A stretch of 64,000 nt of DNA, taken from Pseudorhodoferax aquiterrae. Lineage in GTDB: Bacteria; Pseudomonadota; Gammaproteobacteria; Burkholderiales; Burkholderiaceae_C. Below are positions 22,264 through 30,303 of the stretch, piece by piece (position 1 is the stretch's first letter; every line of letters begins with the position of its first letter). Under the pieces are notes generated by a model. It was not told where the DNA came from. It did not search any database and saw only the letters and a program-made list of their open reading frames with translations. The stretch is taken from positions 124,001 to 188,000 of the forward strand of contig NZ_BMYK01000004.1 in the NCBI RefSeq assembly GCF_014652235.1, written 5' to 3'. The position numbers and the translations under genes are program-made.

Positions 22264-23430
22264 ATGACCTCTTCCGAGACCTTGCCCGTGGACGTGATCG
22301 ACCAGGCCGTGCCGCTGGCCGAAGGCGATGCGCTCTACGCGCTGCGCCGCCAGCGGCCCAAGATCGTCGACGCCACGCAGGGCAGCTATGCCGCCATGTT
22401 CGCGCCCACGGTGACCGGCGTGTCCGTGGTCGAGCGCCTGCTGATCGCGCTGCACGCCTGCCACCTGAGCGGCGCCGCCACGCTGGCCGCCCACTACCGT
22501 GCGCGGCTGCAGGCCGAAGGTGCCGACGCGGCGCTCGTGGCCGCGGCCGAGGGCGGTGCGGCTGCGGCCGACGACCGCGTGGCCACGCTGCTGGCCTTCA
22601 CGGCCAAGCTCATCGTGCGGCCCATCGAGGGCGACCGCCGCGCCGTGCAGTCGCTGGCCGACGCCGGCCTGGCGCCGGCGGCCATCGTGGCCGTGGGCCA
22701 GCTGATCGCCTTCCTGTCCTACCAGATCCGCGTGGTCGCGGGCCTGCAGTCGCTGGCCGCGGCCGGCGGCGAAGGCCCCGCCACCGCGCAGCCGCCCGAG
22801 GCGCGCGGCGGTCACACCGTGCCCAGCCCGATCCGCATCCGCGGCTTCACCAACGAGGTGCTGGACTGGACGCCCTGGGCCGAGCCCGTGCGCCTGGAGG
22901 ACGCCACGCCCGAGCAGATGGCCGCGCTGCACGAGATGAGCCCCACGGCCAAGGACCAGGCCTACTTCCGCCTGCTGGCGCACCAGCCGGAGATGCTGCT
23001 GCAGCGCTCCATCGCCTTCAACGCCATCATGTTCGCGCCGGGCGGCATGCCGCGCGCCGAGCGCGAACTGGGCGCCACCGTGGAGTCGCGCCTGAACGGC
23101 TGCGTCTACTGCGCCTCGGTGCACGCCCAGCGCTTCGAGCAGCTGGCCAAGCGCAACGACGTGATCGTGCAGCTGTTCGAAGACCCGGCCACGGCCGGCA
23201 CCACGCCGCGCGAGAAGGCCATCGTGCAGTTCTCGGCCCGGCATGGCCTGGCGCCTGCCGAGCTCGGTGCGGCCGATGTGCAGGCACTGCGTGCGGCCGG
23301 CCTGACCGACGGCGAGACGCTGGATCTGGTGCACGCCGTGGCGCTGTTCGCCTGGGCCAACCGGCTCATGCTGAACCTGGGCGAGCCCATCCACAAGGAC
23401 GGCACGCTGGCCGAGAAGGCACGCCTGTGA
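22264..23430 (+). CDS. Double carboxymuconolactone-decarboxylase/AhpD-domain protein (Avi_7170-Avi_7169-like fusion)
   Basis: 388 residues with two alkylhydroperoxidase-like halves. The N-terminal half (1-165) lacks a CxxC pair, with only Cys66 in LHACHLSG. The C-terminal half (185-388) has E268, C280, C283 and H287 in ERELGATVESRLNGCVYCASVH. This spacing is exactly that of the AhpD catalytic signature (E-x11-C-x-x-C-x3-H), with Tyr replacing the histidine next to the second Cys. The halves look like the separate Agrobacterium vitis proteins Avi_7170 and Avi_7169, known as neighbours of flavin monooxygenases. The stop overlaps the start of a lipoyl carrier gene. AhpD of Mycobacterium is reduced through a lipoyl protein, so a peroxidase role fed by that carrier is plausible. 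Confidence 0.82.
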   Translation: MTSSETLPVDVIDQAVPLAEGDALYALRRQRPKIVDATQGSYAAMFAPTVTGVSVVERLLIALHACHLSGAATLAAHYRARLQAEGADAALVAAAEGGAAAADDRVATLLAFTAKLIVRPIEGDRRAVQSLADAGLAPAAIVAVGQLIAFLSYQIRVVAGLQSLAAAGGEGPATAQPPEARGGHTVPSPIRIRGFTNEVLDWTPWAEPVRLEDATPEQMAALHEMSPTAKDQAYFRLLAHQPEMLLQRSIAFNAIMFAPGGMPRAERELGATVESRLNGCVYCASVHAQRFEQLAKRNDVIVQLFEDPATAGTTPREKAIVQFSARHGLAPAELGAADVQALRAAGLTDGETLDLVHAVALFAWANRLMLNLGEPIHKDGTLAEKARL

Positions 23431-23792
23431 TCCGCTACACCGCAGAGCATTTCTGGGTCCGCCTCGAAGCCGGCGGAACGGCCGTGGCCGGCATCACACG
23501 GCATGCGCAGGACACGCTGGGCGACATCGTCGTGGTCGACGTGACGGCGCGCGGCCGGCAGGCCGAGAACACCGTCATCGGCGTGGTCGAGTCGGTCAAG
23601 ACCGCATCGGACCTGCACATGCCGCTGGACGCGGAGATCACCGAGGTCAACGCCGCGCTGGCCGACAACCCGGCGCTGGTCAACGAGGACCCCATGGGCG
23701 CGGGCTGGATGCTGCGCCTGTCGCACGTGGACGAGGCCCGCTTCGCCACGCTGCTCGACGAAGCCGCCTACGACGCACTGACGGCGGGCTGA
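23427..23792 (+). CDS. GcvH-like lipoyl carrier protein, orphan
   Basis: 121 residues from a GTG that overlaps the previous stop (GTGA). The fold is the glycine-cleavage H-protein: FWVRLEAGGTAVAGITRHAQDTLGDIVVVDV, lipoylation site Lys58 in GVVESVKTASDLHMPL, and NAALADNPALVNEDPMGAGWMLRL. The GDI, ESVK and N-x-x-L-x-x-x-P-x-L-V-N features are all intact, so it should be lipoylated. No gcvT or gcvP gene is nearby. Its place after an AhpD-like gene in a monooxygenase operon suggests that it shuttles electrons or a one-carbon/acyl unit for that pathway rather than for glycine cleavage. It ends against the convergent amidase gene with no gap. Confidence 0.85.
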   Translation: MIRYTAEHFWVRLEAGGTAVAGITRHAQDTLGDIVVVDVTARGRQAENTVIGVVESVKTASDLHMPLDAEITEVNAALADNPALVNEDPMGAGWMLRLSHVDEARFATLLDEAAYDALTAG

Positions 23793-25127
23793 TCAGCCCA
23801 GCGCAGCCTCCACGGCCAGCGCCACGGCCGCCAGGCGTGCGTCGTCGCCGCGCACCGACGACAGCATCAGCCCGGCCGGCAGCTCGCCGGCGTCGTGGCA
23901 GGGCAGGCTGAACGAACACCCATCGAGGAAGTTGATTGCGAAGGTGTTGCGCAACAGCATGCCGTTGGCCTGGAAGAAGGCCTCGTCGGTCGCCAGTGCG
24001 GCGATGGCGGGCGCGGCGATCGGCACCGTGGGGCACAGCAGCGCGTCGAAGCCCTGCAGCGCGCCCTCCATGCGCGCGATCCAGTCGGCGCGGCGCTGCT
24101 GCATGGTGATGTAGTCGGCCGCGCTGACCGTCATGCCGAGGTCGATGCGGGCCGCCACGCGGCTGTCGTAGTCGGCGCGGTGCTCGGCGATGGTCGCGCG
24201 GTGCACGGCCGCGGCCTCGACCGGCGAGAAGCCACCCGGTGCATTGATCTTGGCCACCTCGGCCAGCTCTGCCAGCGTGATGTCCACGACCTGGGCACCG
24301 GCCGCCGAGAGCTTGGACACGGCGCGCTGGAAGGCGCGTGCCGTGGGCCGGTCGATGCCGTCGAACATCAGCGTGCTCGGCACGGCCAGGCGCAGGCCCT
24401 GCAGCGGCCGGCGGCGCACTGCCAGCGGCGCATCGGCCAGCGCGGCGTCGGCCACCAGGCAGTCCTCCACCGAGCGGGCCATGGCGCAGACGGTATCCAG
24501 CGTCTGCGACAGCGGGAAGGCGCCCGTGCGCGGCGTGCGTGCCTGCGTGCTCTTGAAGCCCACGATGCCGCACAGCGCGGCCGGGATGCGGATGGAGCCG
24601 CCCGTGTCCGAGCCCAGGCCGACCACCGAAAGACCCAGGGCCACCGACACCGCGGCACCGGACGAGGAGCCGCCCGGAATGCGCGCGATCTCCGGATCGG
24701 CCGGATTGCGCGGCGTGCCGTAGTGCGGGTTGATGCCCACGCCCGAGAACGCGAACTCGGTCATGTTGGTCTTGCCCACGATGGCAGCGCCCTGCGCACG
24801 CAGGCGCTGCACGGCCACGCTGTCCTGGCTGGCGGGCGCTGCGCTGCGCCGCACGATGGAGCCGGCCAGCGTGGTCTCGCCGGCCACGTCGTAGAGGTCC
24901 TTGACCGAGACCGGCAGGCCGGCCAGCGGCGCCAGCTGCACGCCGGCCTTGCGCGCGGCATCGGCATGGCGCGCAGCCGCGAGCGCGGCGTCGGTGTACA
25001 GGCGGGTGAAGACATGTTCGGCCGCCGGCAGCTGCGCGCCTTCCAGCGCCTGCGTGACGAGGGCCTCGTGCGAGGCGTTGCCCGCGTCGAGCCGCGCGCG
25101 CATGGCAGCGATCACGGGCCGCGTCAT
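23793..25127 (-). CDS. Amidase-signature family hydrolase
   Basis: 444 residues. The Ser-cisSer-Lys triad regions are clear: Lys in LPVSVKDLYDVAGETT near residue 77 and GGSSSGAAVSVALGLSVVGLGSDTGGSIRIPAALCGIVGFK near 153-190. The enzyme hydrolyses an amide, giving a carboxylate and ammonia or amine. It shows no C-terminal extra domain. It overlaps the DUF2848 gene (ATGA) and is the last gene of the minus-strand operon containing a TRAP transporter, a cupin and a DUF1445 hydro-lyase, so its substrate is likely the compound imported by that transporter. It is one of four amidase-signature enzymes in the window. Confidence 0.9.
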   Translation of the reverse strand: MTRPVIAAMRARLDAGNASHEALVTQALEGAQLPAAEHVFTRLYTDAALAAARHADAARKAGVQLAPLAGLPVSVKDLYDVAGETTLAGSIVRRSAAPASQDSVAVQRLRAQGAAIVGKTNMTEFAFSGVGINPHYGTPRNPADPEIARIPGGSSSGAAVSVALGLSVVGLGSDTGGSIRIPAALCGIVGFKSTQARTPRTGAFPLSQTLDTVCAMARSVEDCLVADAALADAPLAVRRRPLQGLRLAVPSTLMFDGIDRPTARAFQRAVSKLSAAGAQVVDITLAELAEVAKINAPGGFSPVEAAAVHRATIAEHRADYDSRVAARIDLGMTVSAADYITMQQRRADWIARMEGALQGFDALLCPTVPIAAPAIAALATDEAFFQANGMLLRNTFAINFLDGCSFSLPCHDAGELPAGLMLSSVRGDDARLAAVALAVEAALG

Positions 25128-25840
25128 GCCACCACTTCCAGAACCTGCACCGCATAGCGGTGCACGATGCTGCGGTGCAGCCGCGGGTCGTGCAGCGTGA
25201 TCTCCATCTCGGCAGCGGGGCGGATGCCTTCGCCCTTGGCATTGGGCAGCGCGCCCAGGGTTCCACAGGTCATGATGCTTCCTTCTTCGGGAACCGCATC
25301 GTAAATGCCATCGCGCAGGCTCGCGAGCGGACGGATGGTGGCCAGGGTGCCCTGCTGGTAGTCGACCCAGCGGCCGTCCTCGAGGATGCGCGAGGACAGC
25401 TGCAGCTCGTCCTGGTAGGCCGCCACGTCGGACCAGCGCCAGGCGGCGGTGGCCACCGGCTTGGCGCACAGCTGCTTGGAGACGGCGACCGAGTAGGTCT
25501 CGACCTGCCGGTCGGTGTGGTCCGAGCCCACCGTGAGCCACCACTGGCCATCGGCGAAGAACAGCGTGGGCTCGGCCTCGCCCGAGCTTTGCGCACCCAG
25601 GGCCTCGATCTGCGCGGCCTGGGTCAGCAGCGATGTGCCCATGCGGTAGTACAGCGGCACGCTGGACGGCGGCGGCACGCCCAGGGCCTGCAGCTCCTCG
25701 ATGTGGTGGTCGATGGCGGCGCGGTCGCGGCCGGTCCAGCCCGCGACGATCAGGCGGCGCGGCACGACGGGCAGCACGCGCGTGGAGCGCACGCCGTCGG
25801 CGGCCACGGATTCGCAGGCGAAATGGAGGGTGTGGGTCAT
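25124..25840 (-). CDS. DUF2848 family protein
   Basis: 238 residues, MTHTLHFACESVAADG. The family is recognised by VVPRRLIVAGWTGRDRAAIDHHIEELQALGVPPPSSVPLYYRMG, then FFADGQWWLTVGSDHTDRQVETYSVAVSKQLCAKPVA and MTCGTLGALPNAKGEGIRPA. The SDHTDR-x-x-E region with many acidic/histidine residues suggests a metal-dependent enzyme, possibly related to fumarylacetoacetate hydrolase-like proteins, but the function of DUF2848 is not established. It is co-translated with the amidase downstream and lies 15 bp after dctM, so it is part of the same catabolic pathway. Confidence 0.85.
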   Translation of the reverse strand: MTHTLHFACESVAADGVRSTRVLPVVPRRLIVAGWTGRDRAAIDHHIEELQALGVPPPSSVPLYYRMGTSLLTQAAQIEALGAQSSGEAEPTLFFADGQWWLTVGSDHTDRQVETYSVAVSKQLCAKPVATAAWRWSDVAAYQDELQLSSRILEDGRWVDYQQGTLATIRPLASLRDGIYDAVPEEGSIMTCGTLGALPNAKGEGIRPAAEMEITLHDPRLHRSIVHRYAVQVLEVVA

Positions 25841-25855
25841 GGTGGGAAGCGCGGT

Positions 25856-27250
25856 TTACATCGCGATGGAAGGGAGCCACAGCGCGATGGCGGGAAAGAC
25901 CATCAGCACGACGATGGCCAGCATGTAGACGAGCATGAAGGGCATGACGCCGGAGAACACGTCGGTGATGGGGCCGGGCTGGCGCCGCATGCCCTGCAGC
26001 ACGTAGAGCACGGTGCCGTCGGGCGGGCTGATCATGGCGATCTCCACCAGCATGGTGATGACCACGCCGAACCAGATCGGGTCGTAGCCCAGGGCCGTGA
26101 CGACCGGGAACACCAGCGGGATCGTGGTGATGACCATGGCCATGCCTTCCATGAAGGTGCCCATGGCGATGTAGAAGCCGATGATCACCAGCATCACCAC
26201 CCAGCCCGGGAACGGCAGTTCGGTCAGGAACTTGGCCAGCATCTGCGGGATGCCCAGGGAGGACAGGATGTAGTTCAGGAAGTAGGCACCGAACAGGATC
26301 AGCGCGATCATGGACGTGGTGCGTGCCGTGGCGTGCATGGACTCGGCCAGCATCTTCCATTTCAGCTTGCGGTCCACCAGGGCCAGCACCAGGCTGCCGG
26401 CCACGCCGAGTGCGGCCGACTCCGTGGGCGTGGCCCAGCCCGCGTAGATCGTGCCCAGCACCAGCGCGATCAAGAGGGCCGTGGGCACCAGGTCCGACAG
26501 GCTGGCCAGGCGCTGGGCCGCCGTCGGCCTGGCGCCACCGGCGTCGCCATGCAGCTTGAGCTTCCAGCTGTAGTACAGGATCACCGCGATGAAGAGGGCG
26601 ATCACCAGGATGCTGGGGCCCACCGCGGCCAGGTACAGCGCGCCCACCGAGGTCTCGGTCAACAGGCCGTAGATGATGAAGGTGATGCCGGGCGGGATCA
26701 GGTTGCCCAAGGCGCCGCCGGCCGCCAGCGAGCCCAGCACCAGCTTGGGCGGATAGTGGCTCTTCTCGAAGTAGGGCAGCGCCACCGAGCCCATGGTCGC
26801 CGCCGTCGCCACGCTGGAGCCGGCCACGGCCGAGAACACACCGCAGGACACGATGTTGGTGTGCAACAGCCCGCCAGGCAGCCGGCCCATCCAGACGTTC
26901 ATCGCGCGGTACAGGCGCTCCGAGAGGCCCGCGCGCAGCATGATCTCGCCCATCAGCAGGAACAGCGGCACCGAGACCAGCACGAAGTTGGTCGAGGGGT
27001 TCCAGATCATCTCGCCGATGAAGTTCCAGAACGGCCGGTCCGACAGGCCGAAGCCCGCCAGCAGCGACAGCAGCGCGAGCGCGGCCCCCACGTAGATGCC
27101 ACCGGCGAAGAAGCCGATGAAGGCCGCCAGCACGCTGGCCAGCGCCCACCAGGGCACGGCGGCCGCGGTGGAGGCCGGCACCTGCACGCCGAACAGCGAG
27201 GCACCGCCGATCAAGAGGCCGATGGCGACGATGAAGACGATGGCGATCAT
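25856..27250 (-). CDS. dctM: TRAP transporter large permease (DctM)
   Basis: 464 residues with about twelve hydrophobic helices. TRAP DctM motifs are visible: FSAVAGSSVATAATMGSVALPYFEKSHYPPKLVLGSLAAGGALGNLIPPGI and the symmetric half ILFGAYFLNYILSSLGIPQML...GMALVITTIPLVFPVV. It forms the Na-driven translocation channel with the small permease encoded upstream, with an ATGA overlap. The DctP receptor gene is the third component. In the context of amidase, DUF2848, DUF1445 and cupin genes it probably imports an amide- or lactam-containing carboxylate. Confidence 0.93.
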   Translation of the reverse strand: MIAIVFIVAIGLLIGGASLFGVQVPASTAAAVPWWALASVLAAFIGFFAGGIYVGAALALLSLLAGFGLSDRPFWNFIGEMIWNPSTNFVLVSVPLFLLMGEIMLRAGLSERLYRAMNVWMGRLPGGLLHTNIVSCGVFSAVAGSSVATAATMGSVALPYFEKSHYPPKLVLGSLAAGGALGNLIPPGITFIIYGLLTETSVGALYLAAVGPSILVIALFIAVILYYSWKLKLHGDAGGARPTAAQRLASLSDLVPTALLIALVLGTIYAGWATPTESAALGVAGSLVLALVDRKLKWKMLAESMHATARTTSMIALILFGAYFLNYILSSLGIPQMLAKFLTELPFPGWVVMLVIIGFYIAMGTFMEGMAMVITTIPLVFPVVTALGYDPIWFGVVITMLVEIAMISPPDGTVLYVLQGMRRQPGPITDVFSGVMPFMLVYMLAIVVLMVFPAIALWLPSIAM

Positions 27251-27861
27251 GCGGCGGCCCTCCGGGCGGTGGCGGGTGGTGTGTCCATGCCCTGCTGGGC
27301 GTCGGCCACGGCCTCCAGGGTCTCGGCGGCCTCGTCGACGTAGGTGCGTGCCATCAGCATGCGGTCCATGCCGTCGGCGTCACCCGTGGCCAGCTGGCGC
27401 ACGGCGCGCGCACCGATGGCCAGACCGGCCAGCAGCAGCAAGGCCAGGCCCGCGGCCCACAGGCCCTGGGGGATGGCCAGCGGCGTGTGCATGGCCGACA
27501 GGTCGGTGGAGCCGAAGTCCCAGGAGTCCTTGGCCAGCGAGAACGCGCCGTAGACGAAGAAGCCCGTGGCCACCAGCAGCGCCGCGAGCGAGGCCAGGTG
27601 CAGCCAGACGCGGACCTTCAGCGGCAGCTTTTGCACCAGCACGTCGATGCGCACATGGCCGCGCTCGAACAGCGTGCCCGCCAGGCCCCAGCTCATGCCC
27701 ACCGCCATCAGGTAGCCGGTCAGCTCGGCCGTGGCCTCGGTGGAAAAGCCCAACAGCCGCCGGGCCAGGATGTCGAAGCAGATCAGGGCGGTGATCAAGA
27801 GGTAGCACCAGCCGGCGACGGTCATCGCGCGGCGGCTCAGCCATTCGAGCGCGCGGAACAT
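27247..27861 (-). CDS. dctQ: TRAP transporter small permease (DctQ)
   Basis: 204 residues with four hydrophobic helices in the N-terminal 155 residues, as expected of DctQ. The conserved VLARRLLGFSTEATAELTGYLMAVGMSWGLAGTLFERGHVRIDVLVQKLP region is present in near-standard form. The C-terminal 45 residues (DADGMDRMLMARTYVDEAAETLEAVADAQQG...) are a hydrophilic extension longer than usual. The gene overlaps dctM and follows dctP by 1 bp, so the three are one unit. Confidence 0.92.
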   Translation of the reverse strand: MFRALEWLSRRAMTVAGWCYLLITALICFDILARRLLGFSTEATAELTGYLMAVGMSWGLAGTLFERGHVRIDVLVQKLPLKVRVWLHLASLAALLVATGFFVYGAFSLAKDSWDFGSTDLSAMHTPLAIPQGLWAAGLALLLLAGLAIGARAVRQLATGDADGMDRMLMARTYVDEAAETLEAVADAQQGMDTPPATARRAAA

Positions 27862-27862
27862 G

Positions 27863-28918
27863 TCACTTCGCCGTGTACTTGATGCCGGTGATGGGTGCGA
27901 TCACGTCGTTGTAGACGCCCTCGCAGCGGCCACCGCAGCGCTTGATCCAGCCCGGCAGCACCTCGCCGGCCAGGTGCTGCTGCAGCGAGGCGGCGACGTT
28001 GGCGGCTGGCTTGACCTCGGCCATGGGCTTCTTCATGAGCGCGTGCATCCTGCAGCCCTCGGCGCGGCCCACATTGCAGGCGATGCCGTCCTCGGTGGCT
28101 TCCACGCCCAGCGACCATTGGGCTTCCTGCACCTCGGAGAAGGTCTTCTCGAACTGCGTGCGGATGGCCGGGTCGAGCTTGTTCCACCAGCCGAGGTTGA
28201 CGAAGTAGCCGGCCGTGGACCAGGACACGGGCATGGTGTACAGGTGCGTCGTGACCTCGGGCCACTTGACGCCGTTGCCCGAGCCCGAGCCCGTGATGCC
28301 GCAGTCCACCGTGCCGCGCTCCAGCGCCGTATAGACCTCGCCGAAGGCCAGCGAGACGGGCTGGCCGCCGTAGGACTTGATCAGGTCCGAGGCCGAGGGA
28401 CCGTTGGTGCGCACCTTCAGGCCCTTCAAGTCTTCCAGGCCCGTGATGGGCTTGCGGCAGAACAGCATCTGGCCCGAGAACGGGTAGGTGGCGACGAGCT
28501 TGATGCCCAGGCGCTCGAGTTCCTTGTTGGCCACCGGCCCCATGGCGTCGGCCACCTTGCGGGCCTGCTTGATGTCGATGTTCATGCCGGCCAGGTCCAC
28601 GCCGTCCAGCATGGGCACGTCGCCTGAAACCGTGGTCAGCGGCCCGGCCGCGATGTCGACCTGGCCCGAACGCACCAGGCGCAGCACCTCGGGGCCGTTG
28701 ACATTGCGCTCGGGCCAGGACGACAGCGTGATTTCCACGCGGCCGCCCGTGGCCTTGGCCATGCCGTCGCGCAGCAGCGGCTGGTCGACCTTGGTGTACT
28801 GCGGCAGGTTGGGCGCGACCTGGGTGATGGCCTGGACGGCGATCTTCGGTTGGGCTACGGCCAGCGTGGCGGTCAGCGCGAGCGTGGTGGCGCAGAGAAG
28901 TGTGAACGGGGCTTGCAT
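27863..28918 (-). CDS. dctP: TRAP transporter substrate-binding protein (DctP)
   Basis: 351 residues with a signal peptide (MQAPFTLLCATTLALTATLAVA). The DctP fold appears in GGRVEITLSSWPERNVNGPEVLRLVRSGQVDIAAGPLTTVSGDVP, LKGLKVRTNGPSASDLIKSYGGQPVSLAFGEVYTALERGTVDCGITGS and AGYFVNLGWWNKL. The arginine in KGLKVRTNG normally salt-bridges a substrate carboxylate, so the ligand probably has one. Two cysteine pairs near the C-terminus (ACNVGRAEGC and RCGGRC) are unusual and could form periplasmic disulfides. It precedes dctQ directly. Confidence 0.92.
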   Translation of the reverse strand: MQAPFTLLCATTLALTATLAVAQPKIAVQAITQVAPNLPQYTKVDQPLLRDGMAKATGGRVEITLSSWPERNVNGPEVLRLVRSGQVDIAAGPLTTVSGDVPMLDGVDLAGMNIDIKQARKVADAMGPVANKELERLGIKLVATYPFSGQMLFCRKPITGLEDLKGLKVRTNGPSASDLIKSYGGQPVSLAFGEVYTALERGTVDCGITGSGSGNGVKWPEVTTHLYTMPVSWSTAGYFVNLGWWNKLDPAIRTQFEKTFSEVQEAQWSLGVEATEDGIACNVGRAEGCRMHALMKKPMAEVKPAANVAASLQQHLAGEVLPGWIKRCGGRCEGVYNDVIAPITGIKYTAK

Positions 28919-28961
28919 GGGCGCTCCTTGGAAGGGATGGGACGGGGCGGGGAGGGGAGGG

Positions 28962-29771
28962 TCAGAAACTGGCGATGCGGTGGTTCAGCAGATCGGTCAC
29001 GAGCATGCAGCCGGGTGCGTGCGTGATGCAGAAAGCGGGCCGTGCCGCCATCACCACGGACTGCGGCGTCACGCCGCAGGCCCAGAACACGGGCAGCTCG
29101 TCGTCGGCCACGGCCACGGCATCGCCGAAGTCGGGGCGGGCCAGGTCGGCGATGCCGATCAGGGCCGGGTCGCCGATGTGCACGGGCGCGCCGTGCACCT
29201 GCGGAAAGCGCGAGGTGACCTGCACGGCGCGGATCGCGTCCGCCGCCTTCATGGGCCGCATGGACACCACCATGGGGCCGTGGAACCTGCCCGCCGGCGT
29301 GGTCGGCAGGCTGGTGCGGTACATGGCCACGTTGCGGCCCTCGGCCACATGGCGCAGCGGCACGCCGGCCTGCAGCAGTGCCTCCTCGAACGAGAACGAG
29401 CAGCCGATCGCGAAGCCGACCAGGTCGTCGCGCCAGAGCGCCGCGATGTCGTCCACCTCGTCCACGAGGTCGCCATCGCGCCAGACGCGGTAGCGTGGCA
29501 GATCGCTGCGCAGGTCCAGGCCATCGCCCAGCGCGGGCAGCAGCGGGTCGCCGGGTTCGGTGACCGCGAGCAGGGGACAGGGCTTGGGGTTGCGCTGGCA
29601 AAAGCGCAGGAAGTCGTCGGCCTCGCGGCGCGGCAGGATGGCCAGGTTGGCCTGCACGTGGCCGGGCGCCATGCCGGCCGTGTGGCCGTTGTAGGCGCCG
29701 CTGCGCATGAGCTGGCGTGCGGCGCGGCCGTCGGGGGCCAGGCGCGCGAGGTCGGAGCGGGGCCGGGTCAT
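28962..29771 (-). CDS. DUF1445 putative hydro-lyase / D-glutamate cyclase-like protein
   Basis: 269 residues beginning [25 protein letters not shown]. The family is recognised by [52 protein letters not shown], then [18 protein letters not shown] and [28 protein letters not shown], ending [34 protein letters not shown]. The bacterial and mitochondrial relatives interconvert 5-oxo-D-proline and D-glutamate, but the family as a whole is annotated only as putative hydro-lyase. It overlaps the cupin gene (ATGA) and lies 43 bp ahead of dctP. A lactam or hydroxy-acid substrate is a reasonable guess. Confidence 0.87.
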   Translation of the reverse strand: MTRPRSDLARLAPDGRAARQLMRSGAYNGHTAGMAPGHVQANLAILPRREADDFLRFCQRNPKPCPLLAVTEPGDPLLPALGDGLDLRSDLPRYRVWRDGDLVDEVDDIAALWRDDLVGFAIGCSFSFEEALLQAGVPLRHVAEGRNVAMYRTSLPTTPAGRFHGPMVVSMRPMKAADAIRAVQVTSRFPQVHGAPVHIGDPALIGIADLARPDFGDAVAVADDELPVFWACGVTPQSVVMAARPAFCITHAPGCMLVTDLLNHRIASF

Positions 29772-30151
29772 GCGTAGTACTGGATTTCGAACAGCACGCA
29801 ACCGCCGCGCGTCGTGAACGGGCCGTGCAGCGCGCCGGGCGGGCGGCAGGCGAAGGTGTAGGCGCCGAAGCTTTCGCCGCCTTGGCCCTCGGCGTCGCAG
29901 CCGACCACGAAGTCGCCCTCGACGATGAAGACCTCCTCGTGGAAGTCGTGCACGACGGGGCGGGCTATCAGCGCGCCGGCCGACCAGCGGGCCAGCCGCG
30001 TGCGCGAACCGGTGCCGGTGGCGGGGTCGAAGTTGTCGGCCAGCACGGTCTCTTCGATGCGGCCGGCGCTGCAGGGAACGGGCGTCCAGGCCGCGTCGCT
30101 GCGGTCGATGGCGAAGAACTCGCGGTGTCGTTTGGGCAGGGATGTCGGCAT
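29768..30151 (-). CDS. Cupin-domain protein
   Basis: 127 residues. The cupin motif 1 has the metal ligands in [19 protein letters not shown], and a second-strand histidine is seen in [24 protein letters not shown] single small beta-barrel like this usually binds Fe, Mn or Ni and acts as an isomerase, hydrolase or dioxygenase. It is the first gene of the TRAP/amidase operon, 152 bp downstream of the LysR gene, and is co-translated with the DUF1445 protein, so it may prepare the substrate for that enzyme. Confidence 0.86.
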   Translation of the reverse strand: MPTSLPKRHREFFAIDRSDAAWTPVPCSAGRIEETVLADNFDPATGTGSRTRLARWSAGALIARPVVHDFHEEVFIVEGDFVVGCDAEGQGGESFGAYTFACRPPGALHGPFTTRGGCVLFEIQYYA

Positions 30152-30198
30152 GGGGGCGCAGTGTTGTCGCGCCCCCCACCCGGGTCAAACGGGAAATT

Positions 30199-30234
30199 CT
30201 TGTGCCGGTCCAACAGATTTGGTGATGGCACAAG
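30199..30234. promoter_or_regulatory. Inverted repeat in the cupin-operon leader
   Basis: CTTGTGCC (30199-30206) and GGCACAAG (30227-30234) are perfect 8-bp inverted arms with 20 bp between, 48-83 bp upstream of the cupin start. The position fits an activator or repressor site, possibly for the adjacent LysR protein. Confidence 0.45.
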
Positions 30235-30250
30235 GCTGGCGCATGGCGCG

Positions 30251-30286
30251 CCCCAGGCTGGGGCCGAAGCTGCACCCGCCGGGTGC
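30251..30286 (-). terminator. Paired hairpins downstream of the LysR gene
   Basis: CCCCAGGCTGGGG (30251-30263, perfect) and GCACCCGCCGGGTGC (30272-30286, 6-bp arms, 3-nt loop) lie 18-53 bp after the LysR stop. There is no T-tract. They may attenuate read-through from lysR into the cupin operon. Confidence 0.35.
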
Positions 30287-30303
30287 GGGAATACCCTGGC
30301 GCC

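Noticed and set aside
23427-23792. A glycine cleavage system
   Set aside because: Only the H-like carrier is present; no T, P or L protein gene is adjacent.
23793-27149. A 1118-codon open frame on the minus strand
   Set aside because: Only the last 444 codons form the amidase; the upstream part is an out-of-frame reading of dctM and the DUF2848 gene.
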